From positions 13,526,531-13,590,530 of the forward strand of contig CM069449.1 in the NCBI GenBank assembly GCA_035610835.1: DNA of 64,000 nucleotides, read 5' to 3'. The stretch is from Ophiura sarsii (Eukaryota; Echinodermata; Ophiuroidea; Amphilepidida; Ophiuridae). Position numbers and translations under genes: made by a program. Within the stretch, counting starts at the first letter, position 1. The number at the start of each line of letters is the position of its first letter. Positions 44,153 to 55,410 of this stretch are shown in pieces. Below the pieces are notes generated by a model. It ran no database searches. It was not told the DNA's origin and saw only the letters and a program-made list of their open reading frames with translations.

Positions 44153-45184
44153 TTTGTTCATGTTTTTGACAAAAGATTACCCCCAATGATTCTTTTTCAG
44201 CGGCTGATGTATTAAGTCATCAAAACGGCCGACACACATGTCATATATAGTCGACTTATAACAAAGATGGCCTCCGTAGAAATAACCCACTTATATATAG
44301 CCCAATGACTGTATACCATGACAATACAACAAATATTGTAAATGAACTTGCTGCATCAAACCCCTCCTTTATTGGTGACAAGAGAATTCACATTTTTCTA
44401 TTTTTCAATATTATCAACACAGAACCAACATTCCTTTTTGATAATGTACAGATAGGCCTATGTGTTTATTTTGGACGATTACACAACGCTTATATTACAA
44501 CATTGTCTAATAAATGGGTTTTTTTTAGAATATCTATCAGCACCGTACTGTCCCAAATGTACTTAACATGCTTAAGAAGCTCATATTCAGCATTCGTCAG
44601 TTATTAATCTTTTCCGTTTATTGTGTAACCCAATATGTGCGTTGTAAGACAATCCTCGTCTAGTTACGAATCACCAAAAACAAAACTATCTATAATATCG
44701 TATATATAGCGCCTATGCGTAAACTTTATCCTCAATGTTTTTAAGGATGATAACACGGTGTCGAAATGCCAGCACTTGCCGGGTGAAGAAGCGCGGACAG
44801 CAATGTTTGTTTGAGCAGCACCAGAATGCTTCACTTCTATCACATGACCAAACCAGTTGGTTAAAGTAGTGTAACCCAGTCAAGTCAAGGGTCTTTTTCT
44901 TTCTTTGAGCCTCCATATTCTTAACCAAAAAATATCATCATTGATCGGAGACTAAATTTAACTCCAATAGATTATCTTAAATTAACAAGTTAATAGGACT
45001 TGTGAAACGGCTTCTTATCGTGGGATCTATATATACGCGCTTATTTGCTAAAAAGGGGGAAAGAGATGAATAAAATAAAATGCAGTACGGCAGAAAAAAC
45101 AAGAGCTGCAGAACAACATAATTATGGATTTTGAGCAACTTAGACCGATGAACAATTTAACAACACTTAATAGCTTGTTTAATT
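44153..45184. other. No gene recognised
   Basis: A minus frame at 44928-44713 (MVKNMEAQRKKKTLDLTGLH at its start) is not recognised and not called. Confidence 0.3.
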
Positions 45185-45372
45185 CGAAAGATCAGGGGCG
45201 GACTGGCCACTGTGGCGTTGTGGCGATCGCCACATGGGCCGCTTTGTTTTGGGCCTCGCAGGGCCGGTTACTCAAGTTTTGGGCCTCTCAGTGCTGGTTA
45301 CTCAAATTTTGTGACCGTGCGAAAATTTGTGACTGTGCGAAATTTTGTGACCGTGCGAAATTTTGTGACCCT

Positions 45373-45414
<42 letters not shown>

Positions 45415-45586
45415 ACCCCCACTTACGTGAAATTCACGAGGTGACTGACTGGGGAAAAAATTGGGGCAACCTTTTACGAAAATTTACTACCGGGACGACA
45501 TACTTCTGCCTGACATGGTCAAAAAGGGCCGCTTTAATAATTTTGCCACGGCCGCTTTCAGGTCCCAGTCCGCCCCTGCGAAAGAT
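45185..45586. mobile_element. hAT-type MITE with 8-bp target duplication
   Basis: CAGGGGCGGACTGG at 45193 and its inverse CCAGTCCGCCCCTG ending at 45578 are the TIRs, and CGAAAGAT flanks the element on both sides (45185-45192 and 45579-45586). TIRs starting CAGGGG and an 8-bp duplication are diagnostic of hAT elements. Inside are three copies of GTGACCGTGCGAAATTTT and a run of 41 C (45374-45414). The proline-rich open frames come from this run. Confidence 0.93.
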
Positions 45587-46608
45587 AGTAATAATAGAAT
45601 GTTGCGGGCTGCTTAAGTAAATGATTTAGAGGCGCTTGGATTTGAACACTCCCTTTATATAGGCGCAGTAAAGTCGCGCAAAGCATGCTGGAGTTACTCA
45701 GGAAAACAATTATCTTCTTCACGCGGACCATGGAGCATGATGACACCCGCACGCATCGAGGCAAGTTGAGCCACTTGACTGGGGTGCCTTTTACCGGATG
45801 TAGCCGTGTTCGGTCGCATAACGAGCCCCGTGCATTTAGCTGATAAGGTTCTACCTGCTGGCCCGCGTGGACTTAAATGTTGTCCCGTCTGACTTAGAAG
45901 AAGAGGTTAAGCAGGCGGAGTGATTAAGCCAAAAATAAAAATAATAACAAAGGTAATCCAGTTTCGTATACCCCACCCCCCCCCCCCCCACACCCCGCAC
46001 GCGTGCTTTTTCGTTTCTGAAAATGTCCTCTTCATTCATTTTTCTAAGCATAAAGCATGATAAGAAAGCAGATATTTGCCTCAGCCATCTATGCCATAAC
46101 TCATTTTAATATCATAATCTTTACTCAATAATAGTTTGCAGTTAAAACACACAACCTTTAAAGATATTCCGGACTCCATAGATAGATATACACCGTCGGA
46201 ATAATGAAGCGAGAAACTAGTGTTGCGTGTATCATTTAGAGATGAGTGCCCTAACCAACCTATACTTTACTATACATGGCGGACTATGGCTCCAGTGGGA
46301 CTATGGTCGGTTGATACACCTGCATCTATTGCTGACACTACGGAGCGCGGATGGAACCTATCGCATTACGAATAGAGGTTATCCATATAGCCATGCGCAA
46401 CGGATATAAAGAGGAATCGCACCTGGCCTATTCTATATTCAATTGAATCGGTGCAATGTCCAATTCATTGCATGAACCGTGTTAACAAATTGGCGTACAT
46501 ATCATGAAACTTGTGTTTCTTCTTTCTAAAAATCTTGCCAAACATATAGTTATTATTACCCACAAGATGGCAGCTAATCCGATACATGAATAACATCTAT
46601 GCATTATG
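45587..46608. other. Non-coding stretch
   Basis: A C-rich run lies at 45972-45989. GGCGGACTATGGCTCCAGTG at 46279 echoes the element at 29846. ACAAGATGGCAGCTAATCC at about 46562 also occurs near 108 beside another TTAA-type MITE. No gene is supported. Confidence 0.4.
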
Positions 46609-46861
46609 TTAATACTTTCCACGCGGCTATTAGTTTTACCATACAAAACATATTTTTCAAAAACCTTCCCCAACTTTCAAGGTCAGTCTTTTTTCAAGAA
46701 TTACTGAACCAATACTATAGGCTGTCTTTACTTGTTTTAATGTACGTCTCATGCATGATTCCAAATATCGTGATGAAATTCAATGATATCGACATTTTTG
46801 AAACATTTTGTGAACATTTGGAACTGTCCCCTGCAGACGATTGCCGCGTGGAAAACGTTAA
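46609..46861 (+). mobile_element. TTAA-type MITE, full copy
   Basis: TTAATACTTTCCACGCGGC at 46609 and GCCGCGTGGAAAACGTTAA at the right end form the TIRs, with TTAA at both tips. The interior matches the other copies (AACTTTCAAGGTCAGTC, ACTGAACCAATACTA). The overlapping open frames are not genes. Confidence 0.88.
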
Positions 46862-49800
46862 GTTTCAAAAATTCTTCGACGGACCGAGAAACATATTTTA
46901 TTTTTCATTTAAGGCCTAAGAGGTTAAGCAGACAGGTTACTAGTATTATACAAGTTTATAAGATCTAAAATTAGAAACTGTATAATCATGGTTACTTTTA
47001 ATAGGTACTTGCAGTTGCAAGCGGATTAGGTTATTTCAGGCGTTTTATCCTGTCATATATCTAGGCAAAAATAAAAAAATCCACTATTATAAATTGGTGA
47101 AAAGTTCGTGTCCCCGGTTCACCTATAACATCTGAAAATGATTGTCCGAACGTTTTATTAATTATGACTGCGATATACGATAACTGCGTACGTTTTTGTT
47201 TAGTGATCAATATTCATTCGTACATTTACACCTTGTTTAAATAATTATTCTTAAACCTAGATAAGATAAATTAATCAAACTCTATGTAAGAACTAAAACT
47301 AGGTTTATAAGATAAGTCTATTTTATATTTTAAAATAGTGCAAGTTGAAGGCCTTATCTCTAATCAACATATCCGTGTGTTTGTAGAGATCCGAAATATG
47401 AAATGTGATGATAAGTCTTATGGTAAAAAAATGCAGATAATTTAATATATATATTTTGAATAAGCATATCGTTGAGTCTGAAGCCTATGAACAAGAACAT
47501 TCGTAAAATGGGGGAGTGGTTGGACTGATGATTGACAGTTTTATTATAACATTGAAGGCCTACGTGGAAAATGATTGTTTGGTATATATAGGCTTATTTG
47601 GTAAAACAATGGCTTTGTTACATTTTTTTCCTTTCTGTCTGAGATTGAAAAGAAAACAAAAACGCTTCTTTATGTCTACGTCTGAGGTAGGCCTATACAG
47701 TAAGCTATAAAATGAAGTTCAGGGTTTTTTAAAATTTGATATAAATTGGGTCCTACGACCCTGGATAACCCAATAAGCCTCTTTATTAGCTTATTTCCAT
47801 TGTGGTCCGTCAGATGTGTGAACATATACAGACTGGATGATCCCTACTCTACGAAAGAGTATGTAACCTGTTAACGTGCTCGGGTTAGTATTACTCTTCC
47901 GGTGCACGGGACCACCATTTCTACGTGACTTCCGAACCACGGTTTTTTTGCTGCCATTAGGAAATCGTCACAATCGCTTCGATTCATTTACCTGGCTGCC
48001 GACACGGCGCACAATGTACTCAGCACAATAGATTGTAATATACCCTAACCATGGTTCCTTTCACATCGGCATCAATCCTCTTACAAAAACACACAACCGA
48101 TCAATAATGTGGAACGTGAAACACCTGTTCCTGTAACCAAAGCACTATCCACACACACACCCGCGCGCGCATTGGAATGTCGTGTCGGCTTAAACCTTTG
48201 ATCATATCATAATCAGACGTAACCTTCGTTCACTAGTTAAGCTAATCCTCTCAGAAATTTATAAAAGTCGGTACGCTAATGAAGTCTCCTTACTGCGGTT
48301 ATTATTAGATAAAGCCTTCGGTCCCAGGTAAGCATCAATTACACGTTAGAATAAAGTGTGTCAAGTCAAAACCATATGATGCAATCCTCCATAACTAGTA
48401 TTACTAACAGTTCTATACGCCGTACTTTAACAACGAAGATGTCGTTTTGAGGGTCCGTCGAATGTAGACTAACACATCGAAACCATATTCAGTTTTCAAT
48501 TAATAAGCAACCGAAGAGAGAGAGAGAGAAAGATATAGTCTGTGAAAGGTATTAACTGGAGGATTTTCGCTAGATTTTTGTTCAGATGGGTAAATAGAAG
48601 ACTACATTCCTCGAACCGCGATTAAACAGTCCACGACAGATGGACCATCCAAATAGATAGTAAGCTGTAGATCTATGCACTATAAAGGTCCATATTTCTT
48701 CTTACCCTACTACAGGGTTTAGAGAGAGAATCACGTGATTCTTTAGAGAGAGTCACGTGACATTAGACCTATTTTTTCTCAAAGATCCTAGAACGTATAG
48801 TATAAGTATAACTGAAACATCAACTTGACTCATATCACGACACCACCCTTAGTATTGCCAATGTCTTGTCTTAAACGCACATTCTGTCGCTTTAAGCTTG
48901 CTTACCCGGTTTCAGAAACTCCTACTGTGGCTAAAAATGTCAACCAAACACGTGCATTTATAGCTGCAGAGATTCAACATCGCCGATAAGCGACATAATC
49001 ATGATAATAATAATAGCAAATTTGGCGCTTTTTATTTTGCCATACTTGGCAAATTCTACTATAGAAATAACTTTTTGGGCAACACTGCGTGAACAAAAAC
49101 CACGATCAAGCGCGCAGTAGTGACGGGCGATGGCCAGCGGCCTGACATCCTATACTGCGCTAACATCCGCTCCGAGTACGGCATGTGACACCCCTGACCC
49201 TATGGAGATCATTCAGGGAAGATTAAAAGAAGAGAGATATGAAATTGATATATCTAGGGTGGCTTAGATTATGATTATTAGACATTTAAAAAATGGGTTT
49301 TTCAATTTTTAAGCAAAGAGTGCGATGCAATTTAGAGTCTTTATTATCCGGTCTAGAATGGGATTCTAACATTCTTGGTTTTCTAATCAATATTCAAAAC
49401 TGCTCTTACCACTGAGGTGAGGAGAATCGATTAGGTATTTCAAAACTTAACTTTGTGGCGTGTAAACAACAAAATAATTGACGCATTTTAGGTTCTCTTA
49501 ATTAATAGCATATGATTTTTTTCTTCTTAAATCAATGGCCTATTTGTTCGAAGCATTCTGCGGACATTACAGTTCTAAAAAAAAGGATCAGTCTCCGCCG
49601 TAAAACAGACGAGTGAGATTCATATCATTTTAGCAAGGGACAGACTCTGTAAAGTGTCCTATACGACAAACCTGAATTTGTATCTTCCACCATGACCACT
49701 GGGCCGGCCGATGGCCCTGGTGGTCAACTCTGTCCGGAAACAAGGGTTATGTCAAATGTTGTGTCATGTATATCACTCAGCTCATCCATTGGATTTTCAT

Positions 49801-50062
49801 GGCTGTGCACCATGTTTCCGCTTTCTACAACTTGTGTCAGTTATTTTTAGAGAATGACCCAGATATTTTTTTATAACTTAGCCAGTTCTGTAAATTATAA
49901 ATGGACTTTCGATGAAAACGTCTGCTTGTAATGTAGACAATGGTAGAAGCATTGACTAACATGACTGCTGTTTAAATAATTCAGTAGGCCTATATCTCGA
50001 AAACACTTGATCACCTGAAGAACATTTAAACATTTTCTGTGGATACTGCGCTTAACAACGAG
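46862..50062. other. Mostly unrecognised 3.2 kb with small dyads
   Basis: It contains two TCACGTGA palindromes (48728-48761), a GA run at 48518-48531 and a hairpin GACCACTGGGCC/GGCCCTGGTGGTC at about 49693-49725. A GCGCGCGC-like word lies at 48163. No gene is supported. Confidence 0.4.
48728..48761. promoter_or_regulatory. Two CACGTG palindromes in a short direct repeat
   Basis: GAATCACGTGATTC (48728-48741) and GTCACGTGAC (48752-48761) each follow AGAGAGAG, so the pair arose by a duplication of about 24 bases. GTCACGTGAC is the full CLEAR-type E-box bound by MiT/TFE and USF-like bHLH factors. Function is inferred. Confidence 0.4.
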
Positions 50063-50370
50063 CAAGAAACGGAAGTCCTGACCTGAGACGAGGTCATATG
50101 TCACAACCTATAAGTGTTTCTATACGGGGTTTCGCTTTGCTTCTGTTAAATTGATAGTCTAATAATCTTTTATACGAGCAAGATATCATATCACTTCTAG
50201 TCCTAACCTGCCACGAGGTTTTGTCAAAAACCTATAGAAGCTTTCTTGTCAAACTGCTGTTGAATTCCATAGTGTAAATCAGTGAAGCATGACGGGAAAT
50301 GAAAAAGCCAAACTACTACAAGAAACGGAAGTCCTGACCTGACACGAGGTCATATCCATCTCTTAAAATT
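50063..50370. repeat. Three degenerate copies of a unit of about 130 bp
   Basis: AAGAAACGGAAGTCCTGACC appears at 50064 and 50321, each followed by TGA(G/C)ACGAGGTCATAT. A diverged middle copy (CTAGTCCTAACCTGCCACGA) lies at about 50197. CTATA(A/G) and GTTTCTA words follow each. Confidence 0.7.
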
Positions 50371-50699
50371 GTTTCTAGAAGTTTTGATAATGCAAAACAA
50401 TCCAATCGTGGCAAGAGTGGGCCCCTAATATAGGCCTATAGCTACTATACAAAATAAATCTTGTGGTCTTCATTATCATTAATCTGGATCACCCTGATTC
50501 ATCATATCATGGTTTATTATTAAAACATCATTATTCACTTTGTTTTGATAATACTTAGGCTAGTCACGATATGAAATGCAATAGACCGTGATCATTGTAT
50601 GCCCCCATGCCCAAGTTAGACGGCGTAGCAGCAGACGGAGTTAATGCGCCATGGCAAAAAGGCTAACTCGACACGGCCGGGCATATATTTTGAAGTAAC
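50371..50699. other. No gene recognised
   Basis: Nothing was supported. Confidence 0.4.
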
Positions 50700-50703
50700 T
50701 CTC

Positions 50704-50905
50704 TGCAAGCGTGGCAAGTGTTTTTGTAACAACATTGCACATAAAGAATGGATTACGTTTTAGATAATGACATGATTAATGTGTGATAAAATGTGTAATG
50801 TTGTCATGCCTTTTGCGTGGCAAGTGTTTTTGTACCGCATTGAGAATGATTTGCGTTTGTAGACAGTGACACAATTAATGTGTGGTAAAGTAAAATGAGT
50901 ATTTG
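50704..50905 (+). repeat. Tandem duplication, unit about 110 bp
   Basis: GCGTGGCAAGTGTTTTTGTA at 50709 recurs at 50815. Both are followed by CATTG, AGAATG, TT(A/G)CGTTT, a GACA word and ATTAATGTGTG. Confidence 0.7.
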
Positions 50906-52343
50906 GTCATGGATTTTGCTGCATATTAATCGTGCAGATAAGGTCATAATCACCGAAGGAATTATGATTGTCATAATCCACCACCACAGGTAACAGGGCC
51001 ACGTTCTCCAACTTCTTGAAGATTCTAGACTTGCTGCAAGTCCTTGGGCAGCAAAGATACTCGTACATAAAGATAATCTCCTAATATTGGACCTCTACTC
51101 TCCCTAAGAAAATTACTGATTTTAGATTGCTACTATCCCACAGATAGTCAATCCCACTGATAGTCAATCTGCGCGTATCCCTACCATATACCACCACCCA
51201 CCACCACAACATGTCCACTTATGTCGCATGTCACAACACACACCATTGACTGAACATCACTGTATCAACTCGCACATGTGCTGCTGTCAAAATACCAAAT
51301 TGCAACATTCCGAAAACCGAAGTCGCTCCGAGAACCGACACGCCCGAAGTTATTGCGACTCGGGAAAATCAAAACCCTGTTGACAAGTTAAACAGGTGGA
51401 TAGGGGGCTGATGTGTGGAGTGGTTGGGCATTTTCTACACTTTATACTGGTAGTATTATTATGTGATACATAGGCTATAAATAAAGTGACATCAAACAAT
51501 AACGCCTTGAATCAAGGCTAGACGATTCTTGAACTTGTCTTAAAATCACTTCCATTTGAAATTGTTTGAAATAATTTGAAGTTGCTTGGAATAATTTGAA
51601 ATTGCTTGAAATTGCTTACAAATGTTGAAATTCATCTGAAATTGATATTGTCACCCATAATGCGCATATAAGAACGTTATTTCTTACAGGTCGTGGTAAA
51701 TACGCAATGAGTAAAAACAAATACAGAAATCCCGAAGATCTGAAGAGTTAGTTGACAACTTGATTTTCATTCTCAAATAAAGTATGAATATTTTCACTTT
51801 TGCAACAATTATTTAGTTTGTTGTTTGTTATTGCTGTTCTCAATATTAACCGTTAAACAAAAAAAATAAGTGTCGTAAAGACTCCACTTTGATTTCCTCG
51901 ACCTCTTTTTAAAGCCTCATAATTGTAGTATACAATCTTTTGGTGACGTTCTTACATCAGACATAAATCCTGGAAATGAATCTCAAAACATGAGGGATAT
52001 CATCGTACAAATTCACACCGGAAAAATCTAATTATTAGATATCGTACAAACTTTTTTACTCGGGCAATTTTCCCTATCTTCAGATATATCAGATATAGAT
52101 GCTTATTCATGTTATACTCAGTGATCCGTGATAAACAAACACGCATGTCTGGATGACAATAGGGCATACATTATATTGAGATAAAGCAAACAATATTTTC
52201 CAGTGCAAAACAACAACTTTCCGTCCTGCTTTTCGGGTGAGCCAAAACTGTTGCAAATGATATGAAATGAACATGAAATAAACAATAATTGTTGGCACAT
52301 ATTGATAAATATTATTCGCGATAACAAGATGACGTATGGAGTT
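50906..52343. other. Non-coding stretch with a small minisatellite
   Basis: TTGAAATTGCTTGAAATAAT-like words are repeated about eight times at 51550-51645. No gene is supported. Confidence 0.4.
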
Positions 52344-52566
52344 TTAACGCTTTCCACGCGGCGACAGTTCAAAAATTTCACAGAATGTTTTTAAAAATGT
52401 CAACATTATTGAATCTCATCTCTATATTTGGAATCACCATGAGAAATGCATTAAAATAAGTACAAACATGCCTAGTATTGGTTCAGTAATTCTTGAGATA
52501 GACTTTGAAAGTTTGAAAAGGTTTATGAAAAATCTGTTTTGTCATGGTAAAACTCATTAGCTTACA
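52344..52566 (-). mobile_element. TTAA-type MITE, minus strand, one end lost
   Basis: TTAACGCTTTCCACGCGGC at 52344 is the terminus, and the reverse complement of the interior matches copies at 36296 and 46609 (CCTAGTATTGGTTCAGTAAT). The other end has no CCACGCGG; it stops where the composite element at 52569 begins. Confidence 0.8.
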
Positions 52567-52914
52567 AGGCCCGCTTAGCAGCGCTATAAATTGATGCCCT
52601 GAAAACCGTCAACAAATTTAAATATTCGCCTTCCATCCAATCTGGTTGCTATATATGACATAATTCTCGTGTGCAACCAACCGGCTGTATTGAGTAGTTT
52701 AAAGGCATGAGCGTAGATGTAATTTGCAACATAATGGAAACTTACCCATGCGGTTAGCCCCGAATTTAAATATATGCACTGGGTAATCCTCTCGTAGTAT
52801 TAATGATAACAAGAGAAGATATCGGTATCTTCCCAGAAACCAGTGTGTCCGATCAAATTACCATGTCTTATTAACTTACACTACTGCTGTTGACAAATTT
52901 AGAGGCATTAAAGC

Positions 52915-53189
52915 ATAATGCATTGTGGGAAGGACCTTTTCTTGCTGGCCATACTTTTCGATCGGCTATTGTCATCATTTGAGTCAGATAGTTGAATGTA
53001 TCCACATGTACAGAAATACTCACAAAGGATTGGTAATCGATCCATATCTGTATGGAGCATACACGCATGATATGCCTAACAAAGCGGGCATTTCAAAAGT
53101 GTATTTCACACACGGGTGCCCACACTGGTGCAGTAAAGCTATCGGATTTTGGACCGGACAGAAATCATAACCTTCCCACAATGCATTAT
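52915..53189. mobile_element. Inner MITE with ATAATGCATTGTGGGAAGG ends
   Basis: The 19-bp terminus ATAATGCATTGTGGGAAGG at 52915-52933 has an exact inverse at 53171-53189. A plus frame of 81 codons (52925-53170) fills the interior but has no known domain. The GCATTGTGGGA word resembles ZNF143-type sites, but the symmetry fits a TIR better. Confidence 0.75.
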
Positions 53190-53232
53190 ATATTTATGTT
53201 TTGGAGCTTTTAAAAGTGATATTTCCCTCTAT

Positions 53233-53328
53233 AACATGAATCGTTAGTGAAAAAAATAACATAAATTGATAGAGCAGAACTAGAACTTTGCAGTGGTGTG
53301 TTTTATTTTACTAACGATTCATGTTTAC
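53233..53328. repeat. Inner hairpin with ACATGAATCGTTAGT arms
   Basis: ACATGAATCGTTAGTGAAAA at about 53235 is inverted as ACTAACGATTCATGT at about 53311-53325. It is the innermost dyad on the right side of the composite element. Confidence 0.7.
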
Positions 53329-53499
53329 CCAGTTTATTCTGAACCAGGAATGGGAACCATGTACTAAATTATGAGAGTGCACGTTTGATTAGACATAGTA
53401 ATGCGACCAGCCACAATGGTTTCTGGGAAGCTCCTCTTTTCTTCTCTTAATGATAACAATACGTTTACCAGAGCGAATTAATAGCGCTTCTAAGCGGGC

Positions 53500-54159
53500 A
53501 ATTTAGTTCATGAATAACCGCGTGGTGGACCGTAACGGCGTAAAAAATCTCGTCCAGATTCGTGAACAATGAATGAATGATGAGCCCGGTCAAAGTACTA
53601 GATCTAAGGATCCCGACACAATTTAATGACCCATGGTTGCGACATGACTTGCGGTAAAAATATGTCCTACCCCATCCCCTCGCAACATCAGTGGTCGAAG
53701 TTCCCTATGTTTAGCCTGTATGTCACTCATGCTTCATAATGTTAGGATAGTTTGCGTAATTGAGAGATTTTGGCTCAATAATAACGGAGGGACGCAACTT
53801 CTTTAGCACTGTACACTTGTCAGACATGGCTTATATAAATACTTTTTGATTAGGTCATTCTCGGATTATGGTTTTAAGCCCGGTGAATTAACCAATTAAT
53901 TATGTTAATGACTGCGTGGATGTGGTAGCAGTTATAAACGTGATAAAGGATTAGCTTAAAACAAGTTCGACAATAATAGCCCTATACTACCGGTGTGACC
54001 AGATTCGACAATTATCTGTAGTTCTAATTTTACATTTAAAATAAAGTGAGTCTCAATCGTTATATTTTGTAATGGACCAAAACCCGGATATTTACATATT
54101 TATTGTTTGTTCTGTTGGTTGGGGTGGTCTCCTGAAACACATAAACTGAGTTTTCAAAG
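53500..54159. other. No gene recognised
   Basis: Nothing was supported. Confidence 0.4.
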
Positions 54160-54558
54160 TCAAAGGTATATTATGTGATCTTTCCAGGGAACGCCATCAA
54201 CATCGAAAAAAAATTTGAAAGAAGATTTTCTTGCAGATTTACATTTCTGATCATAAATCGTACATACATTCCAAGTTACAGGGCGATACGATTCTCAATT
54301 ACTTCAAAATCATGATTTTAGAGTGAAAATAAACTGTCGGATTATCCGACAGTTTATTATTTTCACTCTAAATTCACTCTAAAACCATGATTTTGAGGTA
54401 ATTAGGAATCGTATCGCTCTGTAACTTGGAATGTATTGTAACTTGGAATGTATGTATGATTTATGATCAGAAATGTAAATCTGCAAGAAAATCTACTTTC
54501 TAAAAAAAAAAATGAATAGAGGGCGCTCTCTGGAAAAGATCACATAATATGCCTTTAA
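54160..54558. mobile_element. Foldback MITE, 400 bp, almost no loop
   Basis: GGTATATTATGTGATCTTTC on the left is answered on the right by GATCACATAATATGCC, and the arms of about 190 bases meet in AAACTGTCGG-ATTATCC-GACAGTTT at 54331-54355. The right arm has a small internal duplication (GTAACTTGGAATGTAT twice). It is non-coding; a transcript would be a near-complete long hairpin. Confidence 0.9.
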
Positions 54559-55102
54559 ACAAAATGTTCGAATACTAAATCTTTTAAATTCGTTGCAGGT
54601 GCAAGAGTGATGATGTTTGTTATATTATCGTCTTTTAATAAATCCCGCAATTATCAGTGTTTGTAAAGATGGGATTTCTAGGCCTACTCACATTCGCGGA
54701 TACTACGTATCAATGCGCGCATTTTCAACTTCGCGTAGCAAACACAGATAGGCTATAAATAAATGCTAATAAATAATATACGGGTTGTCTGCAAGATAGC
54801 TATTTACCCCCTTTTCTAAGCTGGCCTGCATCTGTAGTCATAAGGATTAAAGTCATTTTGTAGGGGTATAATTGATCTTTAGTGCCTAAACGTGTTAGAT
54901 CTCGGAGCTTGAGTAAGGTCATGAGAACTAACACACGGAGCCGCGGGAGTGCCCATGTGTTAGGTTATGTTGACATGGTCAAATGATGGTCGGGACCTCC
55001 AATAAGATGATGATAGGTGTGAAATGTTGTGTCTACAAATAAGCCGCAAAGAGACTGATCTTTTATGTTCCATGAAGGAACAGCAATTGGCCACTACACT
55101 TA
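54559..55102. other. No gene recognised
   Basis: Nothing was supported. Confidence 0.4.
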
Positions 55103-55129
55103 TACACAGCCGTTTTCGCCATACGTTTG

Positions 55130-55410
55130 GTAAACGTTTATGAGCCCCAAACGTTTACCAAACGTTTTTGAATGTATTGGATAAACGTTTATTAAACGTT
55201 TGGACCTTTTAAACATTTATAAAACGTTTGTGGGTTTTTGTTTATACAATGATTAATATTAATGTTTATTAAACATTTTCATCAAGTTGTATTTCATACG
55301 TTTTGTTATTTTCACCAAACGTTTGCTAAACGTTTATGAGTTCAAACGTTTGTCAAACAATTTTGATTAACGTTTAACATACATTTTTAGCTTTCAAACG
55401 TTTATGTTAC
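55130..55410. repeat. Left AAACGTTT palindrome array (10 copies)
   Basis: Exact AAACGTTT words occur in pairs such as TAAACGTTTATGAG and CCAAACGTTTACC, plus several one-base variants. They could be multiple transposase-binding sites, as in subterminal repeats of some DNA transposons; this is inference. Confidence 0.8.

Larger units (their letters stand above)
52569..53499. mobile_element. Composite element of nested inverted repeats
   Basis: Outer arms: GCCCGCTTAGCAGCGCTATA at 52569 against inverted AGCGCTTCTAAGCGGGC ending at 53499. Next pair: ATGATAACAAGAGAAGA and TCTTCCCAGAAACC (about 52804-52842) against TTTCTGGGAAG and TCTCTTAATGATAAC (about 53418-53459). Inside lie two further complete palindromic units (52915-53189 and 53233-53328). 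A partial copy of the outer part lies at 23885-24150. It codes for nothing recognisable. Confidence 0.75.

Noticed and set aside
45124..45444. Proline-rich 106-aa frame
   Set aside because: Produced by the 41-C run inside the hAT MITE; no conserved coding signal.
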